9,732 bases of DNA from Burkholderiales bacterium (GTDB lineage: Bacteria > Pseudomonadota > Gammaproteobacteria > Burkholderiales > Usitatibacteraceae): NCBI GenBank assembly GCA_025936275.1, contig JAICTR010000076.1, positions 1 through 9,732 of the forward strand, read 5' to 3'. Positions within the stretch are counted from its first letter, which is position 1, and each line of letters starts with the position of its first letter. Made by a program: the position numbers and the translations under genes. The notes beneath the pieces are model-generated. The model was not told where the DNA came from and ran no database searches. It saw nothing but the letters and a program-made list of their open reading frames with translations. Below, in pieces: positions 1 to 6,567 of this stretch.

Positions 1-62
1 AAGGCGCGATAGAAGTAGCTCGGCGTATCGACGAGGAGCAGGCGCTTGGGAGCGTCGTTCAT
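1..62 (-). CDS. polA: DNA polymerase I, N-terminal fragment (runs off the left edge)
   Basis: The minus strand starts with ATG at 62-60 and reads MNDAPKRLLLVDTPSYFYRA before leaving the window, so only 20 codons are visible. The pattern 'LLLVD..SY.YRA' is the start of the 5'-3' exonuclease (FEN-like) domain of bacterial DNA polymerase I, where the Asp binds a catalytic metal ion. PolA fills gaps and removes RNA primers during replication and repair. The family usually has Gly-Ser before the Tyr ('VDGSSYLYRA'); here it is Thr-Pro-Ser, a minor variation. Linkage to DUF2782, thrB and uvrD supports the call, as I recall these genes lying near polA in betaproteobacteria. The polymerase and proofreading domains lie outside the window. 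A free-standing 5'-3' exonuclease is the main alternative. Confidence 0.82.
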   Translation of the reverse strand, partial: MNDAPKRLLLVDTPSYFYRA

Positions 63-83
63 GGGAGCGTCCGGGAATCCACG

Positions 84-89
84 ATTATC
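84..89 (-). promoter_or_regulatory. Possible polA promoter -10 hexamer
   Basis: On the minus strand GATAAT (five of six matches to TATAAT) lies 21 nt upstream of the polA start codon, in the 103-bp gap between the RCC1 gene stop and polA. No convincing -35 hexamer is seen 16-18 nt further upstream, where the sequence is pure G/C. The AT-rich hexamer stands out against its very GC-rich surroundings, which is why it is listed, but it is a pattern match only. Confidence 0.3.
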
Positions 90-141
90 CCAGACTGGAG
101 CTTCGGCCCGCGCGGAAACCGCCGCGCATCGCCGGGGGATT

Positions 142-162
142 CGCCGCGGCGCGGTCGCGGCG
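142..162 (-). terminator. Possible GC hairpin just after the RCC1 gene stop
   Basis: CGCCGCG at 142-148 and CGCGGCG at 156-162 form a perfect 7-bp inverted repeat with a 7-nt loop, starting 4 nt past the stop codon of the minus-strand RCC1 gene. No T-tract follows in the direction of transcription, so it is not a classical intrinsic terminator. Inverted repeats of this size arise easily by chance in such GC-rich DNA. Confidence 0.22.
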
Positions 163-165
163 CGA

Positions 166-3100
166 TCAGAAGAGCTGCCGCGTGATCGCCTTGGTGGCGG
201 TGACGCCGTTCGCGGTGTAGGTGAGCGTGGCGTTGTTCGCGTCGCTGAAGGCGACGCTCGCGCTTCCGACCTCGAACCGCTGCACCGCGGAAGGATCGAA
301 GATCGGCCCGAACGCCGGACCCGTGGTGCGATAGAGCGTGCCGGAGCAGCCGTTCGCGCTCACCGCACAATTCGACACCACGTACCACACGGGCGCCGCG
401 CTGCCGTCGTAGACGTACCAGGCGAGGAACATCACGCCGTACTGGTGCGCGATCGCGAGGCCCCAGCCCGACTCGGCGGGATTCCACCACAGGTCGGTGA
501 AGTCGATCGGCGGCGGCGCATCCCCGCTCGCGAAGAGCTGGCGTTGCAGCGCGACGCTGCGCGTCTGCGAGCCCACGCTGTAGGTCATCGTCGCGTGGCT
601 CGCGTCGGCGAAGGCGACCTGCAGCGTGCCCGCCGCGGCGACATCCACGAGGCCGGCATCGAACGCGGCGCCGAAGAAGGTCGGGCCGCTCACCCGATAG
701 AGTGTGCCGTTGCAGGTACCCGACGCGCCCGTGCTTCCCGAAGGCATCGTGCAGCTCGAGGCGACGTACCACGCGGGATTTCCGGAGCCGTCGTAGGTGA
801 ACCACGCCGCGAAGACGATGTTGCGCCGCTGCGTGAAGTCGATGCCCCAGCCGGATTCGTCCGGGTTCCACCACAGCCCGCTGAGCGGCCCGGGTGATGC
901 GGCGAGCGCGGCAGGGCATTGCAGCCCGCCCGCGATCGACACGGCGCTGCGGTTGGTGCCGTTCGCGAGCATCGCCTCGGCATCGTCGCCGTAGCCGACG
1001 AAGAAGGTCGCGCCCGCCGCTTGCGCCGCGGCGGCGCCGTTCAGCAGCGAGACCGATTGTCCCTGCGCCGAGAGCACGCCCGACACATACGGCTGCAGCG
1101 TGGAGGCCGACCGCTGCGCGAGCTCGCCGCTCGCGTCGACCTGCGCCAGCACGCACGGCGACGCATCGTCGTCCTTGGCCTCGCGCGCGCGCTTCACGAG
1201 CCCGCGCGGCACGAGCGCGAAGACGTAGACGTTCCCGGCGCGGCCCACGTCCGACTCGCGGTAGCGCACGCTGGCCGTGATGTCGCCGCCCGCGGCGGCG
1301 GCCACCAGCAGGAATGCGGGGACTTTGTCGGCCGGAATCGCCGCGGCGATGGAAGGCTCGAGATGCAGGAACCAATCGTTCGCGGCGACGCTTCCCGCAC
1401 CGTCCTCGCGCAACACCACCACCGGCAAGGCGCGATCGACCAGCGTGCCGTCGCCCAGCTCGCCCGCGCCGTTCGAGCCCCAGCTCCAGACGGTGCCGTC
1501 CTCCTTGAGCGCCATCGAATGGCCCGAGGCGGAGATCGCGACGACGTGCGAGAGCCCCACCACTTGCACGGGCGTCGCGTGGTCGTCCGCCGTGCCGACG
1601 CCGAGCTGGTACGCATAGCCCGCGCCCCACGCCCACACCGTGCCGTCGCGGCGCAGCGCGAGGGTGTGGGCATCGCCCGCGGAGATGTCGACCACGTCGG
1701 TCAACCCGCTCGCGACGCGCACCGGCGACAGGCGATCGGTGCGCGTGCCGTCGCCGAGCTCGCCTTCGACGTTGCGGCCCCACGCCCACAGCGTGCCGTC
1801 GGACTTGAGCACGACGGTGTGGCTTGCGCCCGCCGAGATCTTCACGACGCCGTTCAGTCCCGCCACCGGCCGCGGCGTCGAGCGCCCGGCGTACGTCGCG
1901 GTGCGCGTGCCGTCGCCGAGCTGGCCGAAGTCGTCCAGGCCCCAGGTCCACACCGTTGCGTCGGAGCGCAGCGCGACCGAATGCGCGCCTCCGGCGGAGA
2001 TCGCCGTGACGCTCGCGAGCCCGAGGACGCGCGACGGCACCGAGGCGTCGTCGCTTTCGCGATCGCCGATCTCGCCCGAGTAGTTGTCGCCCCAGGAAAG
2101 CACGCTGCCGTCCGACTTCAACGCGAGCGTGTGCAGGCCGCCCGCGGAAATGTCGGTGACGCCGCTCCCCGGTCCCAGCCCGATGACGGCGACCGGCGCC
2201 GAGCGGTTCACCGAAGTGCCGTCGCCCACCTGCGCGGCGCGGCTGTCGCCCCACGCGACGACGCTGCCGTCCGACTCGAGCGCCACCATGTGGGCGCCGC
2301 CGACCGCGAGCTTCGCGACGCCGGAGAGCGCGACGCTGGGCGTCGAGCGGAACACGAACGCCTCGTTGCCGAGCTGCCCGAAGGCGTTGTCGCCCCAGGC
2401 GAGCACGGTGCCGTCGGTCTTCAACGCGACCGTGAAGAGATCGCCCACGCGCACGTCCGCGATGCCCGTCAATCCGGCGATCGCCGCCGGCATCGACAAG
2501 CGATCGATCGAGGGATCGCCGAGCTGCCCGTTCTCGTTGGTGCCCCACGCCGCCAGCGTGCCGCCGGCGATGAGCGCGAACGAATGCAGGAATCCGGTGG
2601 AGATCGATATGGCGCCCGCGAGCCCGGTGAGCGCGATCGGCGTGAGGTGGTCGTCGTAGGTGCCGTCGCCCAGCTCCGAGTACGCGTTGCTTCCCCACGC
2701 GAGCACGCTGCCGTCGGCGCGGATCGCGATCGAGTGCCCGTAGTCGCCGGTGGCGCCGCTCGCCGCGATGAACGTCACGCCGGTGAGGCCGTTCACCGCG
2801 ACGGGCGCCAGGCGATCGACGGTGGTGCCATCGCCGAGCGCGCCGTGCGTGTTGGCGCCCCATGCCCTCACGGTGCCGTCGCCGAGCAGCGCGAGCGCAT
2901 GGTCACCGCCGGCGGAAATCGCGACCACGTTCGCGAGGCCCTTCACCGGCGCGGGCGTCGCGCGGCCCGTGAAGGGATCGCTGCGCGTGCCGTCTCCGAG
3001 CTGGCCATCGTCGTTGCGGCCCCACGCCCACACGGTGCCGTCGCGCCGTCGTGCCAGCGCGAAAGCGGCACCGGCGGAGATCTCCACGACATCGGTGATC

Positions 3101-3615
3101 CCCGCGACTTGCGCGGGCGTCGGCGAGCCGCCCCACTCCCAGACGCGGCCATCGGATGTGAGCGCGAGCGAATGCGCGCCGCGCGCCGAGATCGCCTGCA
3201 CGTTGGCGAGGCCCACGACCGCGACCGGCGTGGATCGCCGCGTCGTGGTGCCGTCGCCGAGCTGGCCGTTGGCGTTGTCGCCCCACGCGATCATGGTGTG
3301 GTCGGACTTGAGCGCGATCACATGCGAGTCGCCGGCGGCGATGGCGATGATGCCGCTCGCGAGCGCCACGCGTGAAGGGCTGCCGCCGTTCAGCGATCGG
3401 CCGATGCCGAGCGCGCCCGAGGAATCGTCGCCCATCGTGCGCACGATCCCGTCGCGTCCGAGCGCCGCGCCGATGCGCGAGCCGCCGCCGATCGAGGGCG
3501 TGGCGGCCTGGACCGCCGCGCTGGAAAGCGCGACGAGGAGGACGCCGATGGCCGTGCCGATGCGCGCGATTTGCGGCCTCCCGAGGGCGGAATGCGCCGG
3601 TTTTTGCGGTAGCAT
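166..3615 (-). CDS. Secreted RCC1-repeat beta-propeller protein with tandem WWNPxESGWG domains
   Basis: This 1149-residue product starts with a Sec-type signal peptide (residues 1-36: basic N-terminus, hydrophobic GVLLVALSSAAVQA, cleavage after AVQA), so it should be exported. Residues about 37-738 are some 14 RCC1 repeats of about 50 residues with the pattern 'ISAG..H..AL..DGTVWAWG.N..GQLGDGT......PV.V.GL..V'. RCC1 repeats form seven-bladed propellers that usually bind proteins; 14 repeats would fit two propellers. Residues about 739-910 are a linker domain (NDWFLHLEPS ... VRYRESDVG ... VYVFAL) that I recall from other betaproteobacterial RCC1 proteins. Residues 911-1028 and 1039-1149 are two copies of a domain with WWNPxESGWG, F.AW..YDGS..P.WYV and a terminal RQLF. 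I chose ATG 3615 because it gives the cleanest signal peptide. An in-frame ATG at 3687 would add 24 residues, and the open frame extends further still into the LOG gene. Binding partner and function are unknown. The gene appears to stand alone, divergent from LOG. Confidence 0.85.
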   Translation of the reverse strand: MLPQKPAHSALGRPQIARIGTAIGVLLVALSSAAVQAATPSIGGGSRIGAALGRDGIVRTMGDDSSGALGIGRSLNGGSPSRVALASGIIAIAAGDSHVIALKSDHTMIAWGDNANGQLGDGTTTRRSTPVAVVGLANVQAISARGAHSLALTSDGRVWEWGGSPTPAQVAGITDVVEISAGAAFALARRRDGTVWAWGRNDDGQLGDGTRSDPFTGRATPAPVKGLANVVAISAGGDHALALLGDGTVRAWGANTHGALGDGTTVDRLAPVAVNGLTGVTFIAASGATGDYGHSIAIRADGSVLAWGSNAYSELGDGTYDDHLTPIALTGLAGAISISTGFLHSFALIAGGTLAAWGTNENGQLGDPSIDRLSMPAAIAGLTGIADVRVGDLFTVALKTDGTVLAWGDNAFGQLGNEAFVFRSTPSVALSGVAKLAVGGAHMVALESDGSVVAWGDSRAAQVGDGTSVNRSAPVAVIGLGPGSGVTDISAGGLHTLALKSDGSVLSWGDNYSGEIGDRESDDASVPSRVLGLASVTAISAGGAHSVALRSDATVWTWGLDDFGQLGDGTRTATYAGRSTPRPVAGLNGVVKISAGASHTVVLKSDGTLWAWGRNVEGELGDGTRTDRLSPVRVASGLTDVVDISAGDAHTLALRRDGTVWAWGAGYAYQLGVGTADDHATPVQVVGLSHVVAISASGHSMALKEDGTVWSWGSNGAGELGDGTLVDRALPVVVLREDGAGSVAANDWFLHLEPSIAAAIPADKVPAFLLVAAAAGGDITASVRYRESDVGRAGNVYVFALVPRGLVKRAREAKDDDASPCVLAQVDASGELAQRSASTLQPYVSGVLSAQGQSVSLLNGAAAAQAAGATFFVGYGDDAEAMLANGTNRSAVSIAGGLQCPAALAASPGPLSGLWWNPDESGWGIDFTQRRNIVFAAWFTYDGSGNPAWYVASSCTMPSGSTGASGTCNGTLYRVSGPTFFGAAFDAGLVDVAAAGTLQVAFADASHATMTYSVGSQTRSVALQRQLFASGDAPPPIDFTDLWWNPAESGWGLAIAHQYGVMFLAWYVYDGSAAPVWYVVSNCAVSANGCSGTLYRTTGPAFGPIFDPSAVQRFEVGSASVAFSDANNATLTYTANGVTATKAITRQLF
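169..885 (-). repeat. Tandem pair of WWNPxESGWG domains at the C-terminus of the RCC1 protein
   Basis: Two copies of about 111-118 residues are encoded at 532-885 and 169-501, separated by 10 residues rich in Pro and Ala. Shared features in order are LWWNP(D/A)ESGWG, (F/L)AW(F/Y).YDGS..P.WYV.S.C, GTLYR..GP.F, a strand-rich stretch ending in A(T)(M/L)TY, and a final RQLF. Each copy has a Cys pair that could form a disulfide after export. I recognise this motif from the C-termini of secreted betaproteobacterial and Lysobacter-type proteins but know no established function. Confidence 0.75.
1400..3507 (-). repeat. Array of about 14 RCC1 repeats (coding, ~150-bp period)
   Basis: The repeats are visible at the DNA level as recurring GTGCCGTCG and GTGCCGTCGCCGAGCTG blocks on the plus strand, which encode the complement of DGT and QLGDGT. 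Counting 'DG(T/S)V.AWG'-type blades gives 13 clear copies plus a degenerate first one (GRDGIVRTMGDDSSGALG). The third copy (VWEWGGSPTPAQVAG) has lost the GQLGDGT loop, and the copies with THGALGDGT and AAQVGDGT vary it. Two copies carry a longer loop (TRSDPFTGRATP and TRTATYAGRSTP) and lie seven repeats apart (4th and 11th), consistent with an internal duplication of a seven-repeat unit. Confidence 0.82.
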
Positions 3616-3638
3616 ACCCGGCCGGGCTCGCTGCGCAA
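3611..3638 (-). promoter_or_regulatory. Candidate sigma70-type promoter for the RCC1 gene
   Basis: On the minus strand TTGCGC (3638-3633) is followed after 16 nt by TATGCT (3616-3611), a plausible though imperfect -35/-10 pair. The TATGCT hexamer contains the ATG chosen as the RCC1 gene start. If this is the real promoter, the transcript would begin around 3604, downstream of that ATG, so the promoter and start calls conflict. The 70-bp gap 3616-3685 must also hold any promoter for the divergent LOG gene; no strong hexamers are visible for that direction. Confidence 0.28.
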
Positions 3639-3685
3639 GCACGAATAGTCCGCATCCCGCCCACCGCTTTTTCCGCAGGCTGCCC

Positions 3686-4420
3686 ATGTCCGCAACGTCC
3701 CCCAAGGTTCCCAAGCCCTCGGATCCGCAGCTCGTCCGCCGCTCGCAGAGTTCCGCGCGCGAGGCGTGGCGCATGTTCGAGATCATCGCGGAGTTCGTGA
3801 CCGCGACCGAGCGGCTGCAGACCATCCAGCCCGCGGTCGCGATCTTCGGCAGCGCGCGCGTGACGCCCGACCATGCGTACTACCACATGGCCGAGGACAT
3901 CGCGAAGCGCCTTTCCGAGGCGGGCTTCAGCGTGATCTCGGGCGGCGGCCCCGGCATCATGGAAGCGGCCAACCGCGGCGCCTTCGCGGGCGCGAGCCCG
4001 AGCGTGGGCCTCAACATCCAGCTTCCGCACGAGCAGAGCGCGAATCGTTACCAGGACATCGCGCACACGTTCCAGCATTTCTTCGCGCGCAAGGTGATGT
4101 TCGTGAAGATGTCGTGCGCGTTCGTGATGATGCCGGGCGGTTTCGGCACGCTCGACGAGCTGATGGAGGTCCTCACGCTGGTGCAGACGGCGAAGATCCG
4201 CCCGGTGCCGGTGATCCTCATGGGCGGCAAGTTCTGGGACGGGCTCCTCGACTGGATCCGCGGGACGCTGCGCGAGGAAGGCATGATCGGCGTGGACGAT
4301 CCGCAGCTCCTGCGCGTGATCGACGATCCGCAGAAAGTGGTCGAGGCGATCTTCGAGCACTACCAGTCGCGCGGATTCGAGCCGTCGCCCTCAGAACGCG
4401 AGGCGGAGCTCGCGCTCTAA
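3686..4420 (+). CDS. LOG-family protein (TIGR00730-type; nucleoside 5'-monophosphate phosphoribohydrolase)
   Basis: The 244-residue protein has the Rossmann-like LOG fold: FGSAR at 54-58, the glycine-rich GGGPGIMEAANRGA at 86-99, Arg135-Lys136 in FFARKVMFVK, and the family signature PGGFGTLDE at 150-158 containing the catalytic Glu158. LOG proteins hydrolyse the N-glycosidic bond of nucleoside monophosphates; the best-known reaction releases free cytokinin from its riboside 5'-monophosphate, while many bacterial members probably act on AMP-like substrates. It is longer than the ~190-residue short LOGs because of a ~45-residue N-terminal helical extension (SSAREAWRMFEIIAEFVTATERL), which resembles the longer LOG subtype. 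There is no signal peptide, so it should be cytoplasmic. The start at 3686 retains this extension; the reading frame is open upstream but that part is antisense to the RCC1 gene. It is not necessarily cotranscribed with the next gene, 34 nt downstream. The physiological substrate is not determined here. Confidence 0.9.
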   Translation: MSATSPKVPKPSDPQLVRRSQSSAREAWRMFEIIAEFVTATERLQTIQPAVAIFGSARVTPDHAYYHMAEDIAKRLSEAGFSVISGGGPGIMEAANRGAFAGASPSVGLNIQLPHEQSANRYQDIAHTFQHFFARKVMFVKMSCAFVMMPGGFGTLDELMEVLTLVQTAKIRPVPVILMGGKFWDGLLDWIRGTLREEGMIGVDDPQLLRVIDDPQKVVEAIFEHYQSRGFEPSPSEREAELAL

Positions 4421-4424
4421 CTGC

Positions 4425-4448
4425 TACACTCCGCGTCCCGAATCGAGG
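4425..4448 (+). promoter_or_regulatory. -10-like hexamer and Shine-Dalgarno upstream of the DUF2782 gene
   Basis: In the 34-nt gap after the LOG gene, TACACT (4425-4430) resembles a -10 box and GAGG (4445-4448) lies 6 nt before the ATG at 4455, a well-placed ribosome binding site that supports this start. No good -35 is seen. The DUF2782-thrB-membrane protein operon may have its own promoter here, or may also receive read-through from the LOG gene. Confidence 0.35.
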
Positions 4449-4454
4449 TTTGCC

Positions 4455-4835
4455 ATGTCCTCCGCCGCGCCCCGCCGGCGCATCGCGATCGCCCTCGCGG
4501 CGACCTTCGCGCTTGCCACCACCCTCCCCGCCCTCGCGCAATCCATCGAGCGTCCCAGGCCGCCCGGCACGGTGCCGCTCGAGGACGTCCCGCCGCCGCC
4601 GCCGATGATCGCGACGCAGCCCGAGCCCGAACCGCAGGTGAGCTCGCGCGAGGAGAACGGCGAGACGGTGCAGGAATACCGCATCAACAACAAGCTCTAC
4701 ATGATGCGCGTCACCCCGAAGGGCGGGCATCCCTACATCCTCATGGACCTCAAGGGAGACGGCACTTTCACGCGCCAGGACGCGCCCGTCGACGGCCGCC
4801 TGCGCGTCCCCCAATGGGTCCTGATGGAGTTCTGA
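4455..4835 (+). CDS. DUF2782 family periplasmic protein
   Basis: The 126-residue product has a typical Sec signal peptide (RRR near the N-terminus, hydrophobic IAIALAATFALATTLP, cleavage after ALA at 26-28) and no lipobox Cys, so the mature protein should be soluble in the periplasm. Residues 30-65 are rich in Pro and Glu and probably disordered (PPPPPM, EPEPQ). The conserved C-terminal half reads VQEYRINNKLYMMRVTP, then GHPYILMDLKGDGTFTR, and ends VPQWVLMEF; this matches what I know of the DUF2782 family, small proteobacterial proteins encoded beside thrB or polA. The function is unknown. It is the first gene of a likely operon, with thrB starting 11 nt after its stop. A GAGG ribosome binding site 6 nt before the ATG supports the start. 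Confidence 0.85.
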   Translation: MSSAAPRRRIAIALAATFALATTLPALAQSIERPRPPGTVPLEDVPPPPPMIATQPEPEPQVSSREENGETVQEYRINNKLYMMRVTPKGGHPYILMDLKGDGTFTRQDAPVDGRLRVPQWVLMEF

Positions 4836-4846
4836 GCCCGGACGCG

Positions 4847-5785
4847 ATGTCGGTTTTCACCCCGGTCTCGGAAGCGCAGGCGCGCACCCTCCTCGAGCAT
4901 TACGCCCTCGGCGAGCTGGAGCGCCTCGAGGGCATCGCGCAAGGCGTGGAGAACACCAACTATTTCCTCACCACCACGACCGGGGAATACGTGCTCACGC
5001 TCTTCGAGCACATTCCGCGCTCCGACCTGCCGTTCTACGTGGGGTTGATGGACCACCTCTCGCGTAACGGCGTGCCCTGCCCGCAACCGATGCAGCGCGA
5101 GAACGGCGAGATGCTCGCCGAATTGAACGGCAAGCCGGCGTGCATCGTGACGCGCCTCGCCGGCGTGCCGCGCATGGAGCCCGATGCGGACGATTGCCGC
5201 GCGGCGGGCGAGATCCTCGCGCGCCTGCATGTGGCGGGCGTGGGCTACGATGCGTCGCTCGACAACTGGCGCGGGCGCGCGTGGCGCGAAAGCTTCGCCG
5301 CCGCGGTGGCGCCCAAGCTCTCGCGCGAGGAGAACGCGCTCATCGCCGAGGAGAACCGCTACCAGGCGATGCACGACGACACGGTGCTCGCGCGCGGCAT
5401 CATCCACGGCGACCTCTTCCGCGACAACGTGCTCTGGGACGCCGAGGGGCGCGGCGGCGTGATCGATTTCTACTTCGCGTGCGACGACGCGCTCGCCTAC
5501 GACCTCGCCATCGCGGTGAACGATTGGTGCGTGACGCCCCAGGCCGCGCTCGATGGCGCGCGCGCGGCGGCATTCATCGAGGGCTACCAAAGCGAGCGGC
5601 CCCTCGAGGAGCTCGAGCGCGAGATGTGGCCGGTGATGCTCAGGCGCGCGGCACTGCGCACCTGGCTCGGGCGCCTGGGCTACACGCGCTTCCCGCGCGC
5701 GTCGCAGATGACCATCTCCAAGGACGACGCGTTCTCGCGGCGCTTGCTCGAGCACCACATCGCGCACGCGCACCCGCTCGGCTGA
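4847..5785 (+). CDS. thrB: Homoserine kinase, aminoglycoside-phosphotransferase (APH) fold type
   Basis: The 312-residue protein has the APH/choline-kinase fold used by the second, non-GHMP family of homoserine kinases. It phosphorylates L-homoserine with ATP to O-phosphohomoserine, the substrate of threonine synthase. Visible motifs are GVENTNY (33-39, nucleotide-binding loop), the catalytic Brenner motif HGDLFRDN (187-194, with Asp189 and Asn194), and VIDFYFA (205-211, Asp207 binding Mg-ATP). The opening MSVFTPVS and length are typical for the betaproteobacterial enzyme. I chose ATG 4847, 11 nt after the DUF2782 stop, over the in-frame ATG at 4814, which would overlap that gene and add 11 atypical residues. 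The stop overlaps the next start (TGATG), suggesting translational coupling. No Thr/Ile leader peptide or attenuator is apparent. A different APH-family kinase is the alternative but is unlikely given the context. Confidence 0.93.
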   Translation: MSVFTPVSEAQARTLLEHYALGELERLEGIAQGVENTNYFLTTTTGEYVLTLFEHIPRSDLPFYVGLMDHLSRNGVPCPQPMQRENGEMLAELNGKPACIVTRLAGVPRMEPDADDCRAAGEILARLHVAGVGYDASLDNWRGRAWRESFAAAVAPKLSREENALIAEENRYQAMHDDTVLARGIIHGDLFRDNVLWDAEGRGGVIDFYFACDDALAYDLAIAVNDWCVTPQAALDGARAAAFIEGYQSERPLEELEREMWPVMLRRAALRTWLGRLGYTRFPRASQMTISKDDAFSRRLLEHHIAHAHPLG

Positions 5786-6513
5786 TGGACGGCACGACCC
5801 GCGTCGCCGAGCTTCCCGCCTCGCACGGCGCGCTGTGGCTCGCCGAATCGTTCCGCATGTTCCGCGCGCGCCCGCTGCAGTGGATGGGGCTCACGGCGGG
5901 ATGGCTCTCGATCACCTTCGCGCTGATCCTGGTGCCGTTCCTGGGCGGCGTGATCGCGAACTTCCTGCAGCCCGCGTTCTTCGCGAGCTTCGCGATCGCC
6001 GGCTACAAGCAGTCGGCGGGCGAGGCGATCTCCACGGGCGAGCTCTTCAGCGGCTTCCGCCGCCACATGCGCTCGCAGGTGAACCTCGGCGCGGTGCTGC
6101 TGCTCTCCGAGATCGCGATCTTCGCGCTCATGGCCGCGCTGGGGCTGCCGATGGCGAACGAGGGCGACCAGCCGTTCACCATGGCCGAATACGTGGAAGC
6201 GCTGCAGGGCAAGGAGTGGATCCTCGCGCTGGGCTTCCTCGTGACGGTGATCGTGAAGGGCGCGCTGTGGTTCGCGCCGCCGCTCATCGCCTTCCACGGC
6301 ATGCCCACGCTGCATGCCGTGCGCTGGAGCGTGTACGCCGCGCTCGCGAACCTCGGACCGATGATGGTGTACGGCGCGGTGCTCCTCGGGCTCTTCTTCC
6401 TCGGCCTCGTCCCGTGGGCGCTGGGCCTCATCGTCGTGCTGCCGCTGATGGCGATCAGCACCTTCGTCGGCTACCGCGAGGTATTCGAAGGCCGGGAACA
6501 AAGCCTGAAATAG
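5785..6513 (+). CDS. BPSS1780-type multi-pass inner-membrane protein of unknown function
   Basis: The 242-residue protein has a ~30-residue cytoplasm-like N-terminus (SHGALWLAESFRMFRARPLQW) followed by about five or six hydrophobic segments: roughly 33-52, 54-74, 99-120, 145-168, 192-208 and 210-229. A polar loop at 121-144 contains EGDQPFTMAEYVEALQGKEW. The pattern W...SF.MF...PL.W and its position directly after thrB match the BPSS1780-like family as I remember it; no catalytic residues are evident and its role is unknown. The ATG overlaps the thrB stop by one base, so it is very probably translated from the same mRNA. The last codons (Ser-Leu-Lys-stop) lie inside the palindromic repeat at 6503-6567, so the C-terminal three residues and the stop may have been supplied by that element. 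Confidence 0.82.
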   Translation: MDGTTRVAELPASHGALWLAESFRMFRARPLQWMGLTAGWLSITFALILVPFLGGVIANFLQPAFFASFAIAGYKQSAGEAISTGELFSGFRRHMRSQVNLGAVLLLSEIAIFALMAALGLPMANEGDQPFTMAEYVEALQGKEWILALGFLVTVIVKGALWFAPPLIAFHGMPTLHAVRWSVYAALANLGPMMVYGAVLLGLFFLGLVPWALGLIVVLPLMAISTFVGYREVFEGREQSLK

Positions 6514-6567
6514 GGACAGTCCCCTTTTTGCGCGATTCGGTAAAAGGGGGCGGTCCCAATTTCAGGC
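6503..6567. repeat. REP-like imperfect palindrome at a convergent gene junction
   Basis: Arms of 26 nt at 6503-6528 and 6542-6567 pair with only three mismatches and one G-T pair, leaving a 13-nt loop (6529-6541). The left arm contains GGGACAGTCCC, itself a small palindrome, and the right arm carries the related GGGGCGGTCCC-type core, so the element is a nested palindrome. It holds the TAG stop of the membrane protein gene (6511-6513) and, on the opposite strand, the TGA stop of uvrD (6562-6564). The form AAATAGGGACAGTCCCCTTTT resembles dispersed REP elements mobilised by REP-associated tyrosine transposases in proteobacteria; this is from memory. It could also act as a bidirectional terminator or mRNA-stabilising hairpin, though no separate T-tract follows either arm. 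Confidence 0.75.

Noticed and set aside
46..897. A plus-strand open frame across the left end
   Set aside because: It is Arg/Ala-rich and opposite the polA start and the WWNPxESGWG domains, with no family resemblance.
59..2863. A 934-codon minus-strand open frame overlapping the RCC1 gene in another frame
   Set aside because: It has extreme Arg/Gly/His composition and no motifs, whereas the chosen frame gives perfect RCC1 repeats and a signal peptide. It would also overlap the polA start.
919..3375. An 818-codon open frame on the plus strand antisense to the RCC1 gene
   Set aside because: It is dominated by Arg, Ala, Gly and His with no recognisable domain. It mirrors the RCC1 repeats, as expected when a GC-rich repetitive gene is read on the opposite strand.
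1400..3507. Regularly spaced short DNA repeats that could suggest a CRISPR array
   Set aside because: The period is about 150 bp, the repeats are diverged and in frame, and they encode the conserved RCC1 loop.
3685..3687. Alternative RCC1 gene start at 3687 sharing a CATG with the LOG start
   Set aside because: It would add 24 residues (MGSLRKKRWAGCG...) before an otherwise normal signal peptide, and would make two divergent genes start on the same four bases. Not excluded, but less likely than 3615.
5140..5784. Upstream extension of the membrane protein frame into thrB
   Set aside because: The extension is Arg/Ala-rich out-of-frame translation of thrB. The ATG at 5785 with TGATG overlap gives the recognisable family N-terminus.
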